From: Clostridiales bacterium Firm_10
GTDB lineage: Bacteria > Bacillota > Clostridia > Christensenellales > Aristaeellaceae
DNA: 64,000 bases
Direction of reading: 5' to 3'
Assembly (NCBI GenBank): GCA_001603025.1
Contig: LVAP01000012.1
Span: forward strand, 26,948 to 90,947
Shown: in pieces, positions 17,328 to 25,715 of the stretch
Position numbering within the stretch: position 1 is the first letter of the stretch
How the letters are laid out: each line of letters begins with the position of its first letter
Notes under the pieces: generated by a model
The model's input: only the letters and a program-made list of their open reading frames with translations
What the model was told of the DNA's origin: nothing
The model's database searches: none
Position numbers and translations under genes: made by a program

Positions 17328-17798
17328 ATGTCGATCGAGCGAGCGAGAGCGCATCTCTCAAAGTGGAACGCCGAGAACCGCATCCGGGAATTTGAAGTAT
17401 CGAGCGCGACGGTGGAGCTGGCAGCGCTGGCGCTGGGTGTTGATGAAGCGCGCATCGCAAAAACGCTCTCGTTCAAGGTTCATGACGAACCTGTTCTCAT
17501 TGTGATGGCAGGCGATGCGCGGCTGGATAACGCCAAATTCAAGGCCCAGTTCGGCACAAAGGCGAAGATGCTCGCCGGGCCGGAAGTTGAGCCGCTGATC
17601 GGTCATGGGGTCGGCGGCGTGTGTCCTTTTGGCGTTAATCCCGGCGTTGCGGTGTACCTTGACCGGTCGCTCCAGCGTTTCGACACGGTTTTCCCGGCCG
17701 CCGGAACGGGCAACAGCGCTGTTGAATTGACGTGCGGTGAGCTTGAAACAATTTCCGGAGGCGCATGGATCGATGTCGGCAAGCTGCCCGAAAGATAA
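17328..17798 (+). CDS. YbaK/EbsC-family aminoacyl-tRNA deacylase-like protein
   Basis: A 156-residue protein of the YbaK/ProX/EbsC family, which hydrolyses mischarged aminoacyl-tRNA such as Cys-tRNA-Pro or Ala-tRNA-Pro. The ATG at 17328 follows GGGGG; the frame is open for 21 bases upstream. Family features: ARIAKTLSFKVHDEPVLIV with the conserved Lys, RLDNAKFKAQFG, and the loop GHGVGGVCPFGVNPGVAVYLD. It is cytosolic and lies 90 bases upstream of argG, which has its own promoter. The exact tRNA target cannot be told from sequence. A tRNA-Pro gene lies 2.8 kb away, which may be chance. Confidence 0.88.
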   Translation: MSIERARAHLSKWNAENRIREFEVSSATVELAALALGVDEARIAKTLSFKVHDEPVLIVMAGDARLDNAKFKAQFGTKAKMLAGPEVEPLIGHGVGGVCPFGVNPGVAVYLDRSLQRFDTVFPAAGTGNSAVELTCGELETISGGAWIDVGKLPER

Positions 17799-17817
17799 TT
17801 GTTTACCAACACACAAC

Positions 17818-17845
17818 TTGACATTTTGATAGGCGAGAGTATAAT
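17818..17845 (+). promoter_or_regulatory. argG promoter
   Basis: TTGACA (17818-17823), 16-base spacer, TATAAT (17840-17845), 43 bases before the argG start. Both hexamers are consensus. No clear ARG box was recognised. Confidence 0.8.
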
Positions 17846-17888
17846 AATGCATAGTGATTGCAAAAATATACACTCGGAGGGGATATAA

Positions 17889-19115
17889 ATGGATAAATCG
17901 AAGATCAAAAAAGTTGTGCTGGCGTATTCGGGCGGGCTGGATACTTCCATCATCATTCCCTGGCTGAAGGAAAACTACAATAACTGCGAGGTCATCGCCG
18001 TTTCGGGCGATGTCGGCCAGGGTACGGAGTTGGACGGTCTGGAAGAAAAAGCCATCAAAACCGGCGCGTCCAAGCTGTATATTGAGGATCTGAAAAAGGA
18101 ATTCGTGGAGGACTATATCTTCCCGACGATGCAGGCCGGGGCGATCTACGAAGGCGAATACCTGCTTGGAACTTCGTTCGCCCGTCCGGTCATCGCGAAG
18201 CGCATCGTCGAAATCGCACTCAAGGAAGGGGCGGACGCCATCTGCCACGGCTGCACCGGCAAAGGAAACGATCAGGTTCGGTTTGAGCTGGCCATCAAGG
18301 CCTTCGCGCCGCACATGGCGATCATTGCGCCGTGGCGTGAGTGGAGCATCAAATCCCGCGAGGAGGAAATCGACTACGCTGAGGCGCACAACATTCCCCT
18401 GCGCATCAACCGCGAGACCAACTATTCCAAAGATAAGAATCTCTGGCACCTGAGCCATGAGGGCCTGGACCTTGAGGATCCCGCCAACGAGCCGCAGTAT
18501 TCCAAGCCCGGTTTCCTTGAAATGTGCGTTTCGCCCGAACAGGCGCCCGATGAACCCACCTATTTGACCATATCCTTTGAAAAGGGTATTCCGGTCGCCA
18601 TCGACGGCGAGAAAATGGGTTCAGTTGAGATCGTGGAGAAGCTGAACGAGCTGGGTGGGAAGAACGGCATCGGCCTCATCGATCTGGTGGAAAACAGGCT
18701 GGTCGGCATGAAGAGCCGCGGCGTTTATGAGACCCCCGGCGGAACGATTCTCTATCATGCGCACAAGGTGCTGGAGACGCTCTGCCTTGACCGTGATACG
18801 CAGCATTATAAGGAACTCGTGGCCAACCGCTTTGCAGAGCTGGTTTACTTCGGTCAGTGGTACAGCCCCCTGCGCGAGGCATTGAGCGCCTTTGTGACCG
18901 AAACGCAGAAAACCGTAACCGGGACCGTTAAGCTGAAGCTGTACAAGGGCAATATCATCAACGCCGGCACGGTTTCAGAATACTCGCTGTATGATCCGGA
19001 TATAGCCACCTTTGACGAGGATCATGTGTACGACCAGGCCGATGCCAACGGCTTCATCAACCTGTTTGGTCTGCCCACCAGAGTGCGCGCCATGATGAAG
19101 GCAAAGAAGGGCTGA
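17889..19115 (+). CDS. argG: Argininosuccinate synthase
   Basis: A 408-residue cytosolic enzyme joining citrulline and aspartate with ATP to form argininosuccinate, the penultimate step of arginine synthesis. The ATP pyrophosphatase P-loop is [10 protein letters not shown] near the N-terminus; [13 protein letters not shown] and EYDP-like C-terminal elements complete the family pattern, and the length is normal. The start follows CGGAGGGG. The argH gene follows 75 bases downstream with an intervening hairpin, so the two form an argGH operon from the promoter at 17818. Confidence 0.97.
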   Translation: MDKSKIKKVVLAYSGGLDTSIIIPWLKENYNNCEVIAVSGDVGQGTELDGLEEKAIKTGASKLYIEDLKKEFVEDYIFPTMQAGAIYEGEYLLGTSFARPVIAKRIVEIALKEGADAICHGCTGKGNDQVRFELAIKAFAPHMAIIAPWREWSIKSREEEIDYAEAHNIPLRINRETNYSKDKNLWHLSHEGLDLEDPANEPQYSKPGFLEMCVSPEQAPDEPTYLTISFEKGIPVAIDGEKMGSVEIVEKLNELGGKNGIGLIDLVENRLVGMKSRGVYETPGGTILYHAHKVLETLCLDRDTQHYKELVANRFAELVYFGQWYSPLREALSAFVTETQKTVTGTVKLKLYKGNIINAGTVSEYSLYDPDIATFDEDHVYDQADANGFINLFGLPTRVRAMMKAKKG

Positions 19116-19134
19116 TTCGACACAAGGCCATATG

Positions 19135-19168
19135 GCTCGCCGGAGGCTTACCTTCGGCGAGCTTCGTT
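19135..19168 (+). terminator. Intercistronic hairpin between argG and argH
   Basis: GCTCGCCGGAGG (19135-19146), loop CTTA, CCTTCGGCGAGC (19151-19162), followed by TTCGTT. A 12-base-pair stem with one G-T pair. The T run is poor, so it may attenuate, protect the mRNA or only partly terminate transcription. Confidence 0.55.
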
Positions 19169-19190
19169 GATATGAGGGGAGAAAACAAAC

Positions 19191-20570
19191 ATGGACAAGA
19201 TGTGGGCGGGACGTTTTCAGAAGGACCTGGACAGCCAGGCCGACGATTTCAACTCCTCCATCCGCTTCGACAGGCGCATGTACCGGCAGGACATCCGGGG
19301 CTCAATGGCCCACGCATCCATGCTTGGCGCACAAGGCATCATTCCGCAGGATGATGCGGCGCTTATTATTGACACGCTTGAAGACATCCTGAAGGATCTT
19401 GACAGCGGCGCGTTGGCCTTTGACATGGCCGCGGAAGATATCCACATGTTCGTGGAGGCTGAACTGACGAAGCGCATCGGCGACGTCGGAAAGCGCCTGC
19501 ACACCGCGCGCAGCCGGAACGACCAGGTGGCGCTGGATATCCGGCTGTATCTCCGCGACGAGACAAACGGCATCATCGCACAGCTTCGCGGCCTTCTTTC
19601 CGTGCTGGCGGATCAGGCAGAGGCGCACAAAGCTGCGATCATGCCGGGCTATACGCACCTGCAGCGCGCGCAGCCCATCACGTTCGGACATCACCTGATG
19701 GCCTATGCCATGATGTTCACGCGGGATATCGGCCGCATGAGTGACGCGATGAGGCGCATGAACGAATCTCCGCTTGGCTGCTGCGCGTTGGCCGGCACGA
19801 CCTATGATACCGACCGCATGGCCGTCGCACAGGCGCTGGGTTTTGACGGCATCGCGCGCAACAGCTTGGACGGCGTGGCAGACCGGGATTTCGGCGTGGA
19901 GCTGCTGGCAGCTTACGCGCTCACCATGACGCACCTGTCGCGCTTTTCGGAGGAGATCGTGTTGTGGACGTCGTGGGAATTCCGGTTTGTCGAGCTGGAT
20001 GACGCCTATTCCACCGGTTCTTCCATCATGCCCCAAAAGAAAAACCCGGACATGGCTGAGCTTGTGCGCGGAAAGACGGGCCGCGTGTATGGTGATTTGA
20101 TGACGCTTCTGACGGTTCTGAAGGGGCTGCCGCTGGCGTATAACAAGGACATGCAGGAGGACAAGGAAGCGCTGTTCGACGCCATCGACACGCTGAAGAT
20201 GTGTCTGACCGTGTTTGCGCCAATGATCGCCACCATGAACGTGCGCGAGGACAACATGCGCCGCGCGGCTTCAAGCGGATTCATCAACGCCACGGATTGC
20301 GCGGACTATCTGGTAAAAAAGGGCATGCCATTCCGCAGCGCCTACAAGATCACAGGTCAGCTGGTGGCGGAATGCATAGAGAAGAAGACCACGCTGGAGG
20401 AACTGCCCCTCGAAGCCTACCGCGCGCATTCCGAATTGTTCGGCGAAGACCTTTACGACGACATCCGCCTGGAGACGTGCGTGGCCAGGCGCATTTCCGC
20501 GGGCGGCACGTGCGTGGAATCCGTTGAGCGGCAGATCGCCTTCATACGGGATTACATTGAGAACAACTGA
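19191..20570 (+). CDS. argH: Argininosuccinate lyase
   Basis: A 459-residue enzyme of the fumarase/aspartase superfamily that splits argininosuccinate into arginine and fumarate. The superfamily signature is GSSIMPQKKNPD with the catalytic Ser in the flexible loop; HTARSRNDQVALD and GYTHLQRAQPITFGHH carry the other active-site residues. The length is typical. The start follows GGGGAG in the argG-argH gap. It is the second gene of the operon and ends at a strong bidirectional terminator. Confidence 0.97.
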   Translation: MDKMWAGRFQKDLDSQADDFNSSIRFDRRMYRQDIRGSMAHASMLGAQGIIPQDDAALIIDTLEDILKDLDSGALAFDMAAEDIHMFVEAELTKRIGDVGKRLHTARSRNDQVALDIRLYLRDETNGIIAQLRGLLSVLADQAEAHKAAIMPGYTHLQRAQPITFGHHLMAYAMMFTRDIGRMSDAMRRMNESPLGCCALAGTTYDTDRMAVAQALGFDGIARNSLDGVADRDFGVELLAAYALTMTHLSRFSEEIVLWTSWEFRFVELDDAYSTGSSIMPQKKNPDMAELVRGKTGRVYGDLMTLLTVLKGLPLAYNKDMQEDKEALFDAIDTLKMCLTVFAPMIATMNVREDNMRRAASSGFINATDCADYLVKKGMPFRSAYKITGQLVAECIEKKTTLEELPLEAYRAHSELFGEDLYDDIRLETCVARRISAGGTCVESVERQIAFIRDYIENN

Positions 20571-20573
20571 GCA

Positions 20574-20620
20574 AATAAAAAACAAGGAGAGGTGCAAAAC
20601 CTCCCCTTGCTTTTATTTTT
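20574..20620. terminator. Bidirectional terminator between argH and the XpaC-like gene
   Basis: CAAGGAGAGGT (20583-20593), loop GCAAA, ACCTCCCCTTG (20599-20609), followed by CTTTTATTTTT on the plus strand and by TTTTTTATTT on the minus strand. It serves both convergent genes. Confidence 0.88.
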
Positions 20621-20632
20621 ATATTCAGTACA

Positions 20633-21775
20633 TCAATGCCCGCCCTGGCGCCTCAGTTTGAAATCGCTGTCCTTCAGACCGTCCGCCGCGAGCATGTTCT
20701 CCATGACTTCAATATCGGAAGAGATATCCATGGCCTGGGAGGAGAACAGCTGATCCAGCTGCTTCTCAAAGCTCTTGATGAGCGTGTCCATGATCTGGCT
20801 GATCTGCTCCTTGGAAGCCGTGATATTCTCGCCTTCGATACCCTGTTCCTCCAACATGGCGTAGGAATCGAGCAGCTTGAGGGTGGTGGGCAGGTAGTAA
20901 TTCATGAACTTGCGGATTTCCCCGATGCGTTCGGGCTTCTTGCGCACGATGCCGAAAATACGCGCTGTGATGGCCTCGATCTGGTCTATTTTGGCGGAAA
21001 TCTGCTTGTCGGAAATGCGGTCATTCAGCTCCCGGATCTGACTCAGATAGCGGCCGAACTGGTCCTCCTGGACAGGCGCCTTTGCCTGCGCCTTTTCGGG
21101 TTCGGGCTTTTCAGCGGCCTGCGGGCGTCGGACAGGAGACTCGCGGCGCGTCGGTTCAGACGATTCTTTGCTGAATTCCTTCTTCATCTCGTCGCGCACG
21201 GTGTGGAAAATATCGGAAGCGGTTTTGACGAAATCCTCCACATTAATATGGATGTCGGCGCCCCTTTTAGCGGCCTGCCCAGAAGCGGTATGGCTCCAGT
21301 TCACGTCGTCCACGCCATCCAGCACGATGCAGCGGCGACTATGGTCGATGTAGGTGTCGAGACCGAAGTATCCCATATCGATCATGGTCTGCAGGTCTTT
21401 CTCCACGGTCTCAAGGCGCTCATTGCTGCGGGCGGCGATTTCGCTCAGCGCGATGGGGGATTTGCCTCCGATCACAGCCAGGTAGCGGCGATAGCGTTCC
21501 TCACGCCGCTTGTCGCTCTGGCCGAATACAGCCAGCCCCAGGCCTGCCAGCAAGGTCAGACCAGCCCAGCCGTAAAAGCCAAGGAAGGAATAGAACAGCG
21601 AGGCGACAATGGCCGTAAGGCCCATATTGCGCATCTGCCGGTTCCGGTTTTTGCCGCGTCCGTATTTGCGGAAACGATTGACCAGCATCAGAATGCCCAC
21701 AGGTGGAATAATTACCAGCATAACGAGACCGCCGATCATGCCCTTGTCGAACTCAAAGTCAAAATCTCTGCTCAC
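20633..21775 (-). CDS. XpaC-like (5-bromo-4-chloroindolyl phosphate hydrolysis) membrane protein
   Basis: A 380-residue protein with two or three membrane segments near the N-terminus (IGGLVMLVIIPPVGILMLV and YSFLGFYGWAGLTLLAGLGL), a winged-helix-like stretch (ALSEIAARSNERLETVEKDLQ), a charged Pro/Glu-rich linker around residues 200-235 and a C-terminal helical domain (RIFGIVRKKPERIGEIRKF, YYLPTTLKLLDSY). The C-terminal part matches the XpaC family, often paired with telA in stress operons; here telA is absent. The molecular role is unknown even in characterised members. It has its own promoter at 21813-21841. Confidence 0.75.
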   Translation of the reverse strand: MSRDFDFEFDKGMIGGLVMLVIIPPVGILMLVNRFRKYGRGKNRNRQMRNMGLTAIVASLFYSFLGFYGWAGLTLLAGLGLAVFGQSDKRREERYRRYLAVIGGKSPIALSEIAARSNERLETVEKDLQTMIDMGYFGLDTYIDHSRRCIVLDGVDDVNWSHTASGQAAKRGADIHINVEDFVKTASDIFHTVRDEMKKEFSKESSEPTRRESPVRRPQAAEKPEPEKAQAKAPVQEDQFGRYLSQIRELNDRISDKQISAKIDQIEAITARIFGIVRKKPERIGEIRKFMNYYLPTTLKLLDSYAMLEEQGIEGENITASKEQISQIMDTLIKSFEKQLDQLFSSQAMDISSDIEVMENMLAADGLKDSDFKLRRQGGH

Positions 21776-21812
21776 GGTGCGCTTTCATCCTTTTCTTAAA
21801 CTCATTAAAAAG

Positions 21813-21841
21813 AGTATACCATGTTTTTGACTCATTGTGAA
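21813..21841 (-). promoter_or_regulatory. Promoter of the XpaC-like gene
   Basis: Minus strand TTCACA (21841-21836), 17-base spacer, TATACT (21818-21813). Confidence 0.7.
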
Positions 21842-21892
21842 GGGCTTTTGGGTTACTGCAAGGAATTCATAAGCAAAATCTAATCTTCACCG

Positions 21893-21933
21893 AAACAGAG
21901 AACCGCCCGCCTTCGCAATGTAAGGCGGGCGGG
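21893..21933 (-). terminator. alaS terminator
   Basis: An 11-base perfect stem, CCGCCCGCCTT (minus strand 21932-21922) with AAGGCGGGCGG (21913-21903), eight-base loop, followed on the minus strand by TTCTCTGTTT. The T tract is interrupted. Confidence 0.65.
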
Positions 21934-21947
21934 CTGGATTCATGCGC

Positions 21948-23945
21948 TCAGTTCTGGCCGATGACAGCCTTGATGCGGCGCACGCCGGCAGAGGAGGCTT
22001 CTTCCTTCACGATTCTGAAGGACTTGAGGTCGCCGGTATTGGAGGCGTGCGGGCCGCCGCAAATCTCCTTGGAGAACGGGCCCATGGTGTAAACCTTGAC
22101 GCGCTCGCCGTATTTGCTTTCGAACAAGCCCGTGGCGCCCTGTGCCTTGGCTTCGGCCACGGTCATTTCCTCGCAGACCACGGGAACGGCCGCCTTGATG
22201 TACTCGTTGACCAGCGCCTCGGTCTGCTTCTTTTCGTCATCGGTCATCTTGCGAGGGAAACTGAAGTCGAAGCGCAGGCGCTCGGCGGTGATGTTGGAGC
22301 CCTTCTGGTTGACCTCCGGCCCCAGCACCTTTCGAAGCGCCGCCTGAAGCAGGTGGGTGGCGGTATGCAGTTTGGCGGTTTCCTCGGTATGATCGGCCAG
22401 ACCACCCTTGAAGCGCTGCTCGGCACCCGCGTGAGACTTCTCCTGATGTGCCTTGTAACGCTCTGTGAAGCCATCTTCGTCAACGGTGAGGCCGTTTTCC
22501 TTGGCCAGTTCCATCGTCAGCTCGACAGGATAGCCGAAGGTGTCGTACAGCTTGAAGGCGGTGCGGCCGTCGATGACGGTCATGGACTTCAGGAAAGCAT
22601 CGATCTGACCGACAAGGTTCGCAGGCACATTTCCACTCTCCTGGGCCGCCTTGAGGGTATCCAGCATGGCGGCCATCTCGGGTGTAGGACGAAGCGTGCT
22701 GATGGCGCCCTTCAGGGGCTCGGCAGTGTCGGCATTTTCGGAAACCGCAGCCTTAAGGGCATTCATGGCGGAAGTAACGCGACTGAGGTTTGCCAGCACC
22801 TTATCGAACTCGCGCATGCCCTGCTTGAGGGTACGCTGGAAGCGCTCCTCCTCCAGCTTGAGCTGTTCAAGGATGAAGTCCTCATGGCGCTTGAGTTCGG
22901 GATAGACGTTCTCATACTGCTTGATGATGACCTTGGCTACTTCGCAGGTGAACCCTTCGGGCATGCCCAGTTTCATGCCATGCCGTACGGCGCGGCGGAT
23001 CAGGCGGCGCAGCACATACCCCTGGTCCACGTTGGAGGGGGTGACGCCGCGATCATCGCCGATGATGATGGTGGCGGTGCGCAGATGGTCGGCGATGATG
23101 CGGAAGGAGGCGGTGTTTTCGTCGTCAGGCCGGTATTCCCTGCCGGAAAGCTCGGCGATCTTGCCGATGATGCTGCTGAACAGGTCGGTCTCATAGACGG
23201 ACCTGGCGCCTGTCAGCACGCCGATTGTGCGCTCCAGGCCCATGCCGGTGTCGACGTTCTTCTGAACCAGTGGGATGTAACTGCCATCAGCCTGCTTGTT
23301 ATATTGCATGAATACATCGTTCCAGATTTCCAGATACCGACCGCAGTCGCAGGCGGGAGAGCAGTCCGGTCCGCAGGGCGCCTTGTCGGTGATGATGAAC
23401 ATTTCGGTATCCGGTCCGCAGGGGCCGGTGGTGCCGGCGGGGCCCCACCAGTTGTTTTTGCGCGGCAGATAAAAGATATGGTCGTCTTTCACGCCGCAGC
23501 TGCGCCACAGGTCAGCGGCCTCTTCGTCACGCGGCACGGTATCGTCGCCTGCAAACACGCTGAAGGCAAGCTTGTCCTTGTCGATGCCGAGCCATTCAGG
23601 GCTGGTGAGGAACTCCCAGCTCCAATTGATGGCTTCCTTCTTGAAGTAATCGCCCAGCGACCAATTGCCCAGCATTTCAAAGAAGGTGCAGTGGCTGGCG
23701 TCGCCCACTTCGTCGATATCGCCGGTGCGGATGCACTTCTGCACGTCGGTCAGGCGGGTGCCCATGGGGTGCTTCTCGCCGAGAAGGTAGGGTACCAGCG
23801 GGTGCATGCCAGCGGTGGTGAACAGCACGGTCGGGTCATTCTCCGGGATAACGGAAGCGGAGGGGATGACGGCGTGGCCGTGCTGCTGATAGAACTTCAG
23901 AAACAGGGATCGCAGTTCTGAGGAATGCTTGATGTTGGAATTCAT
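21948..23945 (-). CDS. alaS: Alanyl-tRNA synthetase, short form lacking the C-Ala domain
   Basis: A 665-residue class II synthetase that charges tRNA-Ala. The start at 23945 has GGAG upstream. The catalytic core carries motif 1 to motif 3 elements (TVLFTTAGMHPLVPYLLGEK, CTFFEMLGNWSLGDYF, GMGLERTIGVLTG). The editing domain has HTATHLLQAALR and the Zn ligands in EICGGPHASNTGDL. The protein stops right after EEASSAGVRRIKAVIG, so the coiled-coil and C-Ala domains present in the usual 870-residue enzyme are missing. A roughly 60-residue insertion lies before VIDGRTAFKLYDTFGYP. Expression is controlled by the T-box upstream. Confidence 0.95.
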   Translation of the reverse strand: MNSNIKHSSELRSLFLKFYQQHGHAVIPSASVIPENDPTVLFTTAGMHPLVPYLLGEKHPMGTRLTDVQKCIRTGDIDEVGDASHCTFFEMLGNWSLGDYFKKEAINWSWEFLTSPEWLGIDKDKLAFSVFAGDDTVPRDEEAADLWRSCGVKDDHIFYLPRKNNWWGPAGTTGPCGPDTEMFIITDKAPCGPDCSPACDCGRYLEIWNDVFMQYNKQADGSYIPLVQKNVDTGMGLERTIGVLTGARSVYETDLFSSIIGKIAELSGREYRPDDENTASFRIIADHLRTATIIIGDDRGVTPSNVDQGYVLRRLIRRAVRHGMKLGMPEGFTCEVAKVIIKQYENVYPELKRHEDFILEQLKLEEERFQRTLKQGMREFDKVLANLSRVTSAMNALKAAVSENADTAEPLKGAISTLRPTPEMAAMLDTLKAAQESGNVPANLVGQIDAFLKSMTVIDGRTAFKLYDTFGYPVELTMELAKENGLTVDEDGFTERYKAHQEKSHAGAEQRFKGGLADHTEETAKLHTATHLLQAALRKVLGPEVNQKGSNITAERLRFDFSFPRKMTDDEKKQTEALVNEYIKAAVPVVCEEMTVAEAKAQGATGLFESKYGERVKVYTMGPFSKEICGGPHASNTGDLKSFRIVKEEASSAGVRRIKAVIGQN

Positions 23946-23984
23946 GGAGTTTCTCCATCCTTTCATGGTATTCTATCTGGCACA

Positions 23985-24213
23985 TAAAAAGCGCCTTTCC
24001 CCAACAAGGACGAAAAGGCGCATTCGCGGTACCACCTTGATTGATCCGGCAAACCGGATCCTCTTGAACACGATAACGGCGTGAACCGCCCCGCCATTGG
24101 CCTGCGGGGAGCTGATGGAGTGGCGTTCGCGAGGATCTGCCCCGGCTTGCACCGGCCGCCGGGTCTCTGATGCAGGTTTCCGCGCTACTGGATTCCGTCA
24201 TGGCTTCATATCG
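23985..24213 (-). promoter_or_regulatory. T-box riboswitch controlling alaS
   Basis: The minus-strand leader contains the universal T-box sequence AAGGTGGTACCGCG (24038-24025), which pairs with the uncharged tRNA end in the antiterminator. It is followed by a terminator: GCGCCTTT (24021-24014), loop, AAAGGCGC (23998-23991), TTTTT. The stem I region spans about 24210-24100; a GCC triplet at 24124-24122 in a GAA-CGCC-ACTCC context is a plausible Ala specifier. Binding of uncharged tRNA-Ala would allow read-through into alaS. Confidence 0.9.
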
Positions 24214-24219
24214 AATCAT

Positions 24220-24248
24220 ATTATACCGCGTGGAACCGGGTTCGTCAA
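24220..24248 (-). promoter_or_regulatory. Promoter of the T-box/alaS transcript
   Basis: Minus strand TTGACG (24248-24243), 17-base spacer, TATAAT (24225-24220), placing the start of the T-box RNA near 24213. Confidence 0.8.
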
Positions 24249-24290
24249 ATTAAGATTGATGGTGAAATGCCGGCACGCCGGGCACGTCCA

Positions 24291-24641
24291 TCAGCGGATG
24301 ATTTTCAGATTCCCGATGTAAGGCAGACGCATGGGCTTTTTCTGATATGTCTGCCAAGCCAGATAGAGCGCGGCCAGGATGATCGCTGCCTGCGCCAGCC
24401 AGCCGATGAGGGCGATGGCCCAGCCGATGAGCGGGATCCAGCCTGTAAGCACCTTCAGCACAGCAAAGACCAGCCGAATGGCGATGAAAGCAAGCGCCAG
24501 AATCAATCCCTGATTGGCGCAGAAGCGGCCTAACGGCGATTTCGGGCAGGCGAATAGTGGAACGGGGAAGCAGATGCAGCCCAGCGCGGCGGGGACAGCG
24601 TTTTTCCTGAGATCATCGGTGTCAAAGTGAATGTATGTCAT
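24291..24641 (-). CDS. Small membrane protein of unknown function
   Basis: A 116-residue protein; the start at 24641 follows GGAGGCG and an in-frame ATG 15 bases earlier lacks a ribosome site. A hydrophilic N-terminus of 20 residues is followed by a Cys-containing stretch (GCICFPVPLFACPKSPLGRF) and three hydrophobic segments (GLILALAFIAIRLVFAVLKV, WIPLIGWAIALIGWLAQAA, IILAALYLAWQTY). The pattern resembles DUF4870/Tic20-like small membrane proteins common in Clostridia. It has no operon partner; alaS lies downstream on the same strand but with its own promoter. The function is unknown. Confidence 0.7.
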   Translation of the reverse strand: MTYIHFDTDDLRKNAVPAALGCICFPVPLFACPKSPLGRFCANQGLILALAFIAIRLVFAVLKVLTGWIPLIGWAIALIGWLAQAAIILAALYLAWQTYQKKPMRLPYIGNLKIIR

Positions 24642-24766
24642 TGATCGCGCCTCCATTCATTTCAACGGCTTTTTATCTTCGTACAGTATACCACGGCATC
24701 CGCCTTTTTTCACGAAAGTCTGCTTACAGAATTCTTAAAAGTTGATGAGGATGCAAAGGGACTGAC

Positions 24767-24795
24767 TTGCATTTTTCAATAATTTGCGCTACAAT
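24767..24795 (+). promoter_or_regulatory. Aquaporin gene promoter
   Basis: TTGCAT (24767-24772), 17-base spacer, TACAAT (24790-24795), 31 bases before the start codon. Confidence 0.7.
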
Positions 24796-24825
24796 TATCA
24801 CATACTGAAAAAGGAGGCGTGTTTC

Positions 24826-25512
24826 ATGAAAAAGTATATTGCGGAGTTTCTTGGCACTGCCGCGCTTGTGATCCTCGGCTGCGGCACTGCCATGCTCGTA
24901 GGCTGCGATGCGGCTGCGGGCGGCGGATACATTCTCACTGCGCTGGCCTTTGGCCTGACGATCGTCGCCATGGCATATTCGATCGGCAACATTTCTGGCT
25001 GTCACATCAACCCGGCTGTTTCCCTGGGGGTTTATCTGACAGGCGGAATGGACCTGAGCGAGTTCATCGGGTATGTCGTTTCCCAGTGCGCAGGCGCATT
25101 GGCCGGCTCCATTGTTTTGGCGCTTATTTTCGGAATCGGCGGCGTGAAGGACATGACGGGCGGCTTCGGCGCCAACGGTCTCGCTGGCGTGAACGGCAAT
25201 GTGATTGCCGGGCTGCTGGTTGAAATCGTGCTTACATTTATCTTTGTGACGGCTATCCTGGGCGTCACCAGCAAAAAGGCCGGGCATGGCTCATTTGGCG
25301 GACTGGTCATAGGTTTCACGCTGACGCTGGTGCATATCCTTGGTATCGGGCTTACTGGCACATCCGTCAATCCCGCGCGCAGCATTGGCCCGGCTATCGT
25401 TGCGCTGTTTGCCGGAAATGCACATCCGCTCGCCATGCTGTGGGTTTTCATCGTCGGCCCCATGATCGGCGCGTTTGCTGCAGCGAAAACCTATAAGTAC
25501 CTGGAAAAATAA
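24826..25512 (+). CDS. Aquaporin (MIP family channel)
   Basis: A 228-residue integral membrane channel with six transmembrane helices. The two half-helix signatures are present: HINPAVS in the first half and SVNPARS in the second. The start follows AAGGAGG. The first-half segment EFLGTAALVILGCGTAM and the short loops resemble AqpZ-type water channels more than glycerol facilitators: the second NPA is followed by RSIGPA, not by RD as in GlpF. Transport of water or a small neutral solute is therefore likely. It is monocistronic with its own promoter and terminator. Confidence 0.93.
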   Translation: MKKYIAEFLGTAALVILGCGTAMLVGCDAAAGGGYILTALAFGLTIVAMAYSIGNISGCHINPAVSLGVYLTGGMDLSEFIGYVVSQCAGALAGSIVLALIFGIGGVKDMTGGFGANGLAGVNGNVIAGLLVEIVLTFIFVTAILGVTSKKAGHGSFGGLVIGFTLTLVHILGIGLTGTSVNPARSIGPAIVALFAGNAHPLAMLWVFIVGPMIGAFAAAKTYKYLEK

Positions 25513-25530
25513 AGCCGATGAAAAACGTGC

Positions 25531-25557
25531 GCCGGGCCGTACTGGTCCGGCTTTTTT
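25531..25557 (+). terminator. Aquaporin gene terminator
   Basis: GCCGGGCC (25531-25538), five-base loop, GGTCCGGC (25544-25551), TTTTTT (25552-25557). Confidence 0.87.
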
Positions 25558-25603
25558 CTGCTTAAGCGGCACAAATTGCCTTCCTGTCGTTACAGTGTCG
25601 TGC

Positions 25604-25636
25604 TTGATTTTTAGCATTACTGATTGTATAATACAA
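25604..25636 (+). promoter_or_regulatory. lon promoter with palindrome over the -10
   Basis: TTGATT (25604-25609), 17-base spacer, TATAAT (25627-25632). The -10 lies inside the palindrome TTGTAT-A-ATACAA (25624-25636), which could be an operator. It is not a CIRCE element and does not match the CtsR heptad repeat. Confidence 0.65.
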
Positions 25637-25715
25637 ATCGTATATGTGAAAGACTGCGTTCCGCGCGTATAAATCAAGCGGCGCGGATGCGATGGTTTCC
25701 GGGAGGACAATCACT

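Noticed and set aside
21942..23921. 659-codon plus-strand open frame opposite alaS
   Set aside because: It is a shadow created by GC-rich third positions of alaS; the alaS protein is unmistakable and the antisense frame has no recognisable domain.
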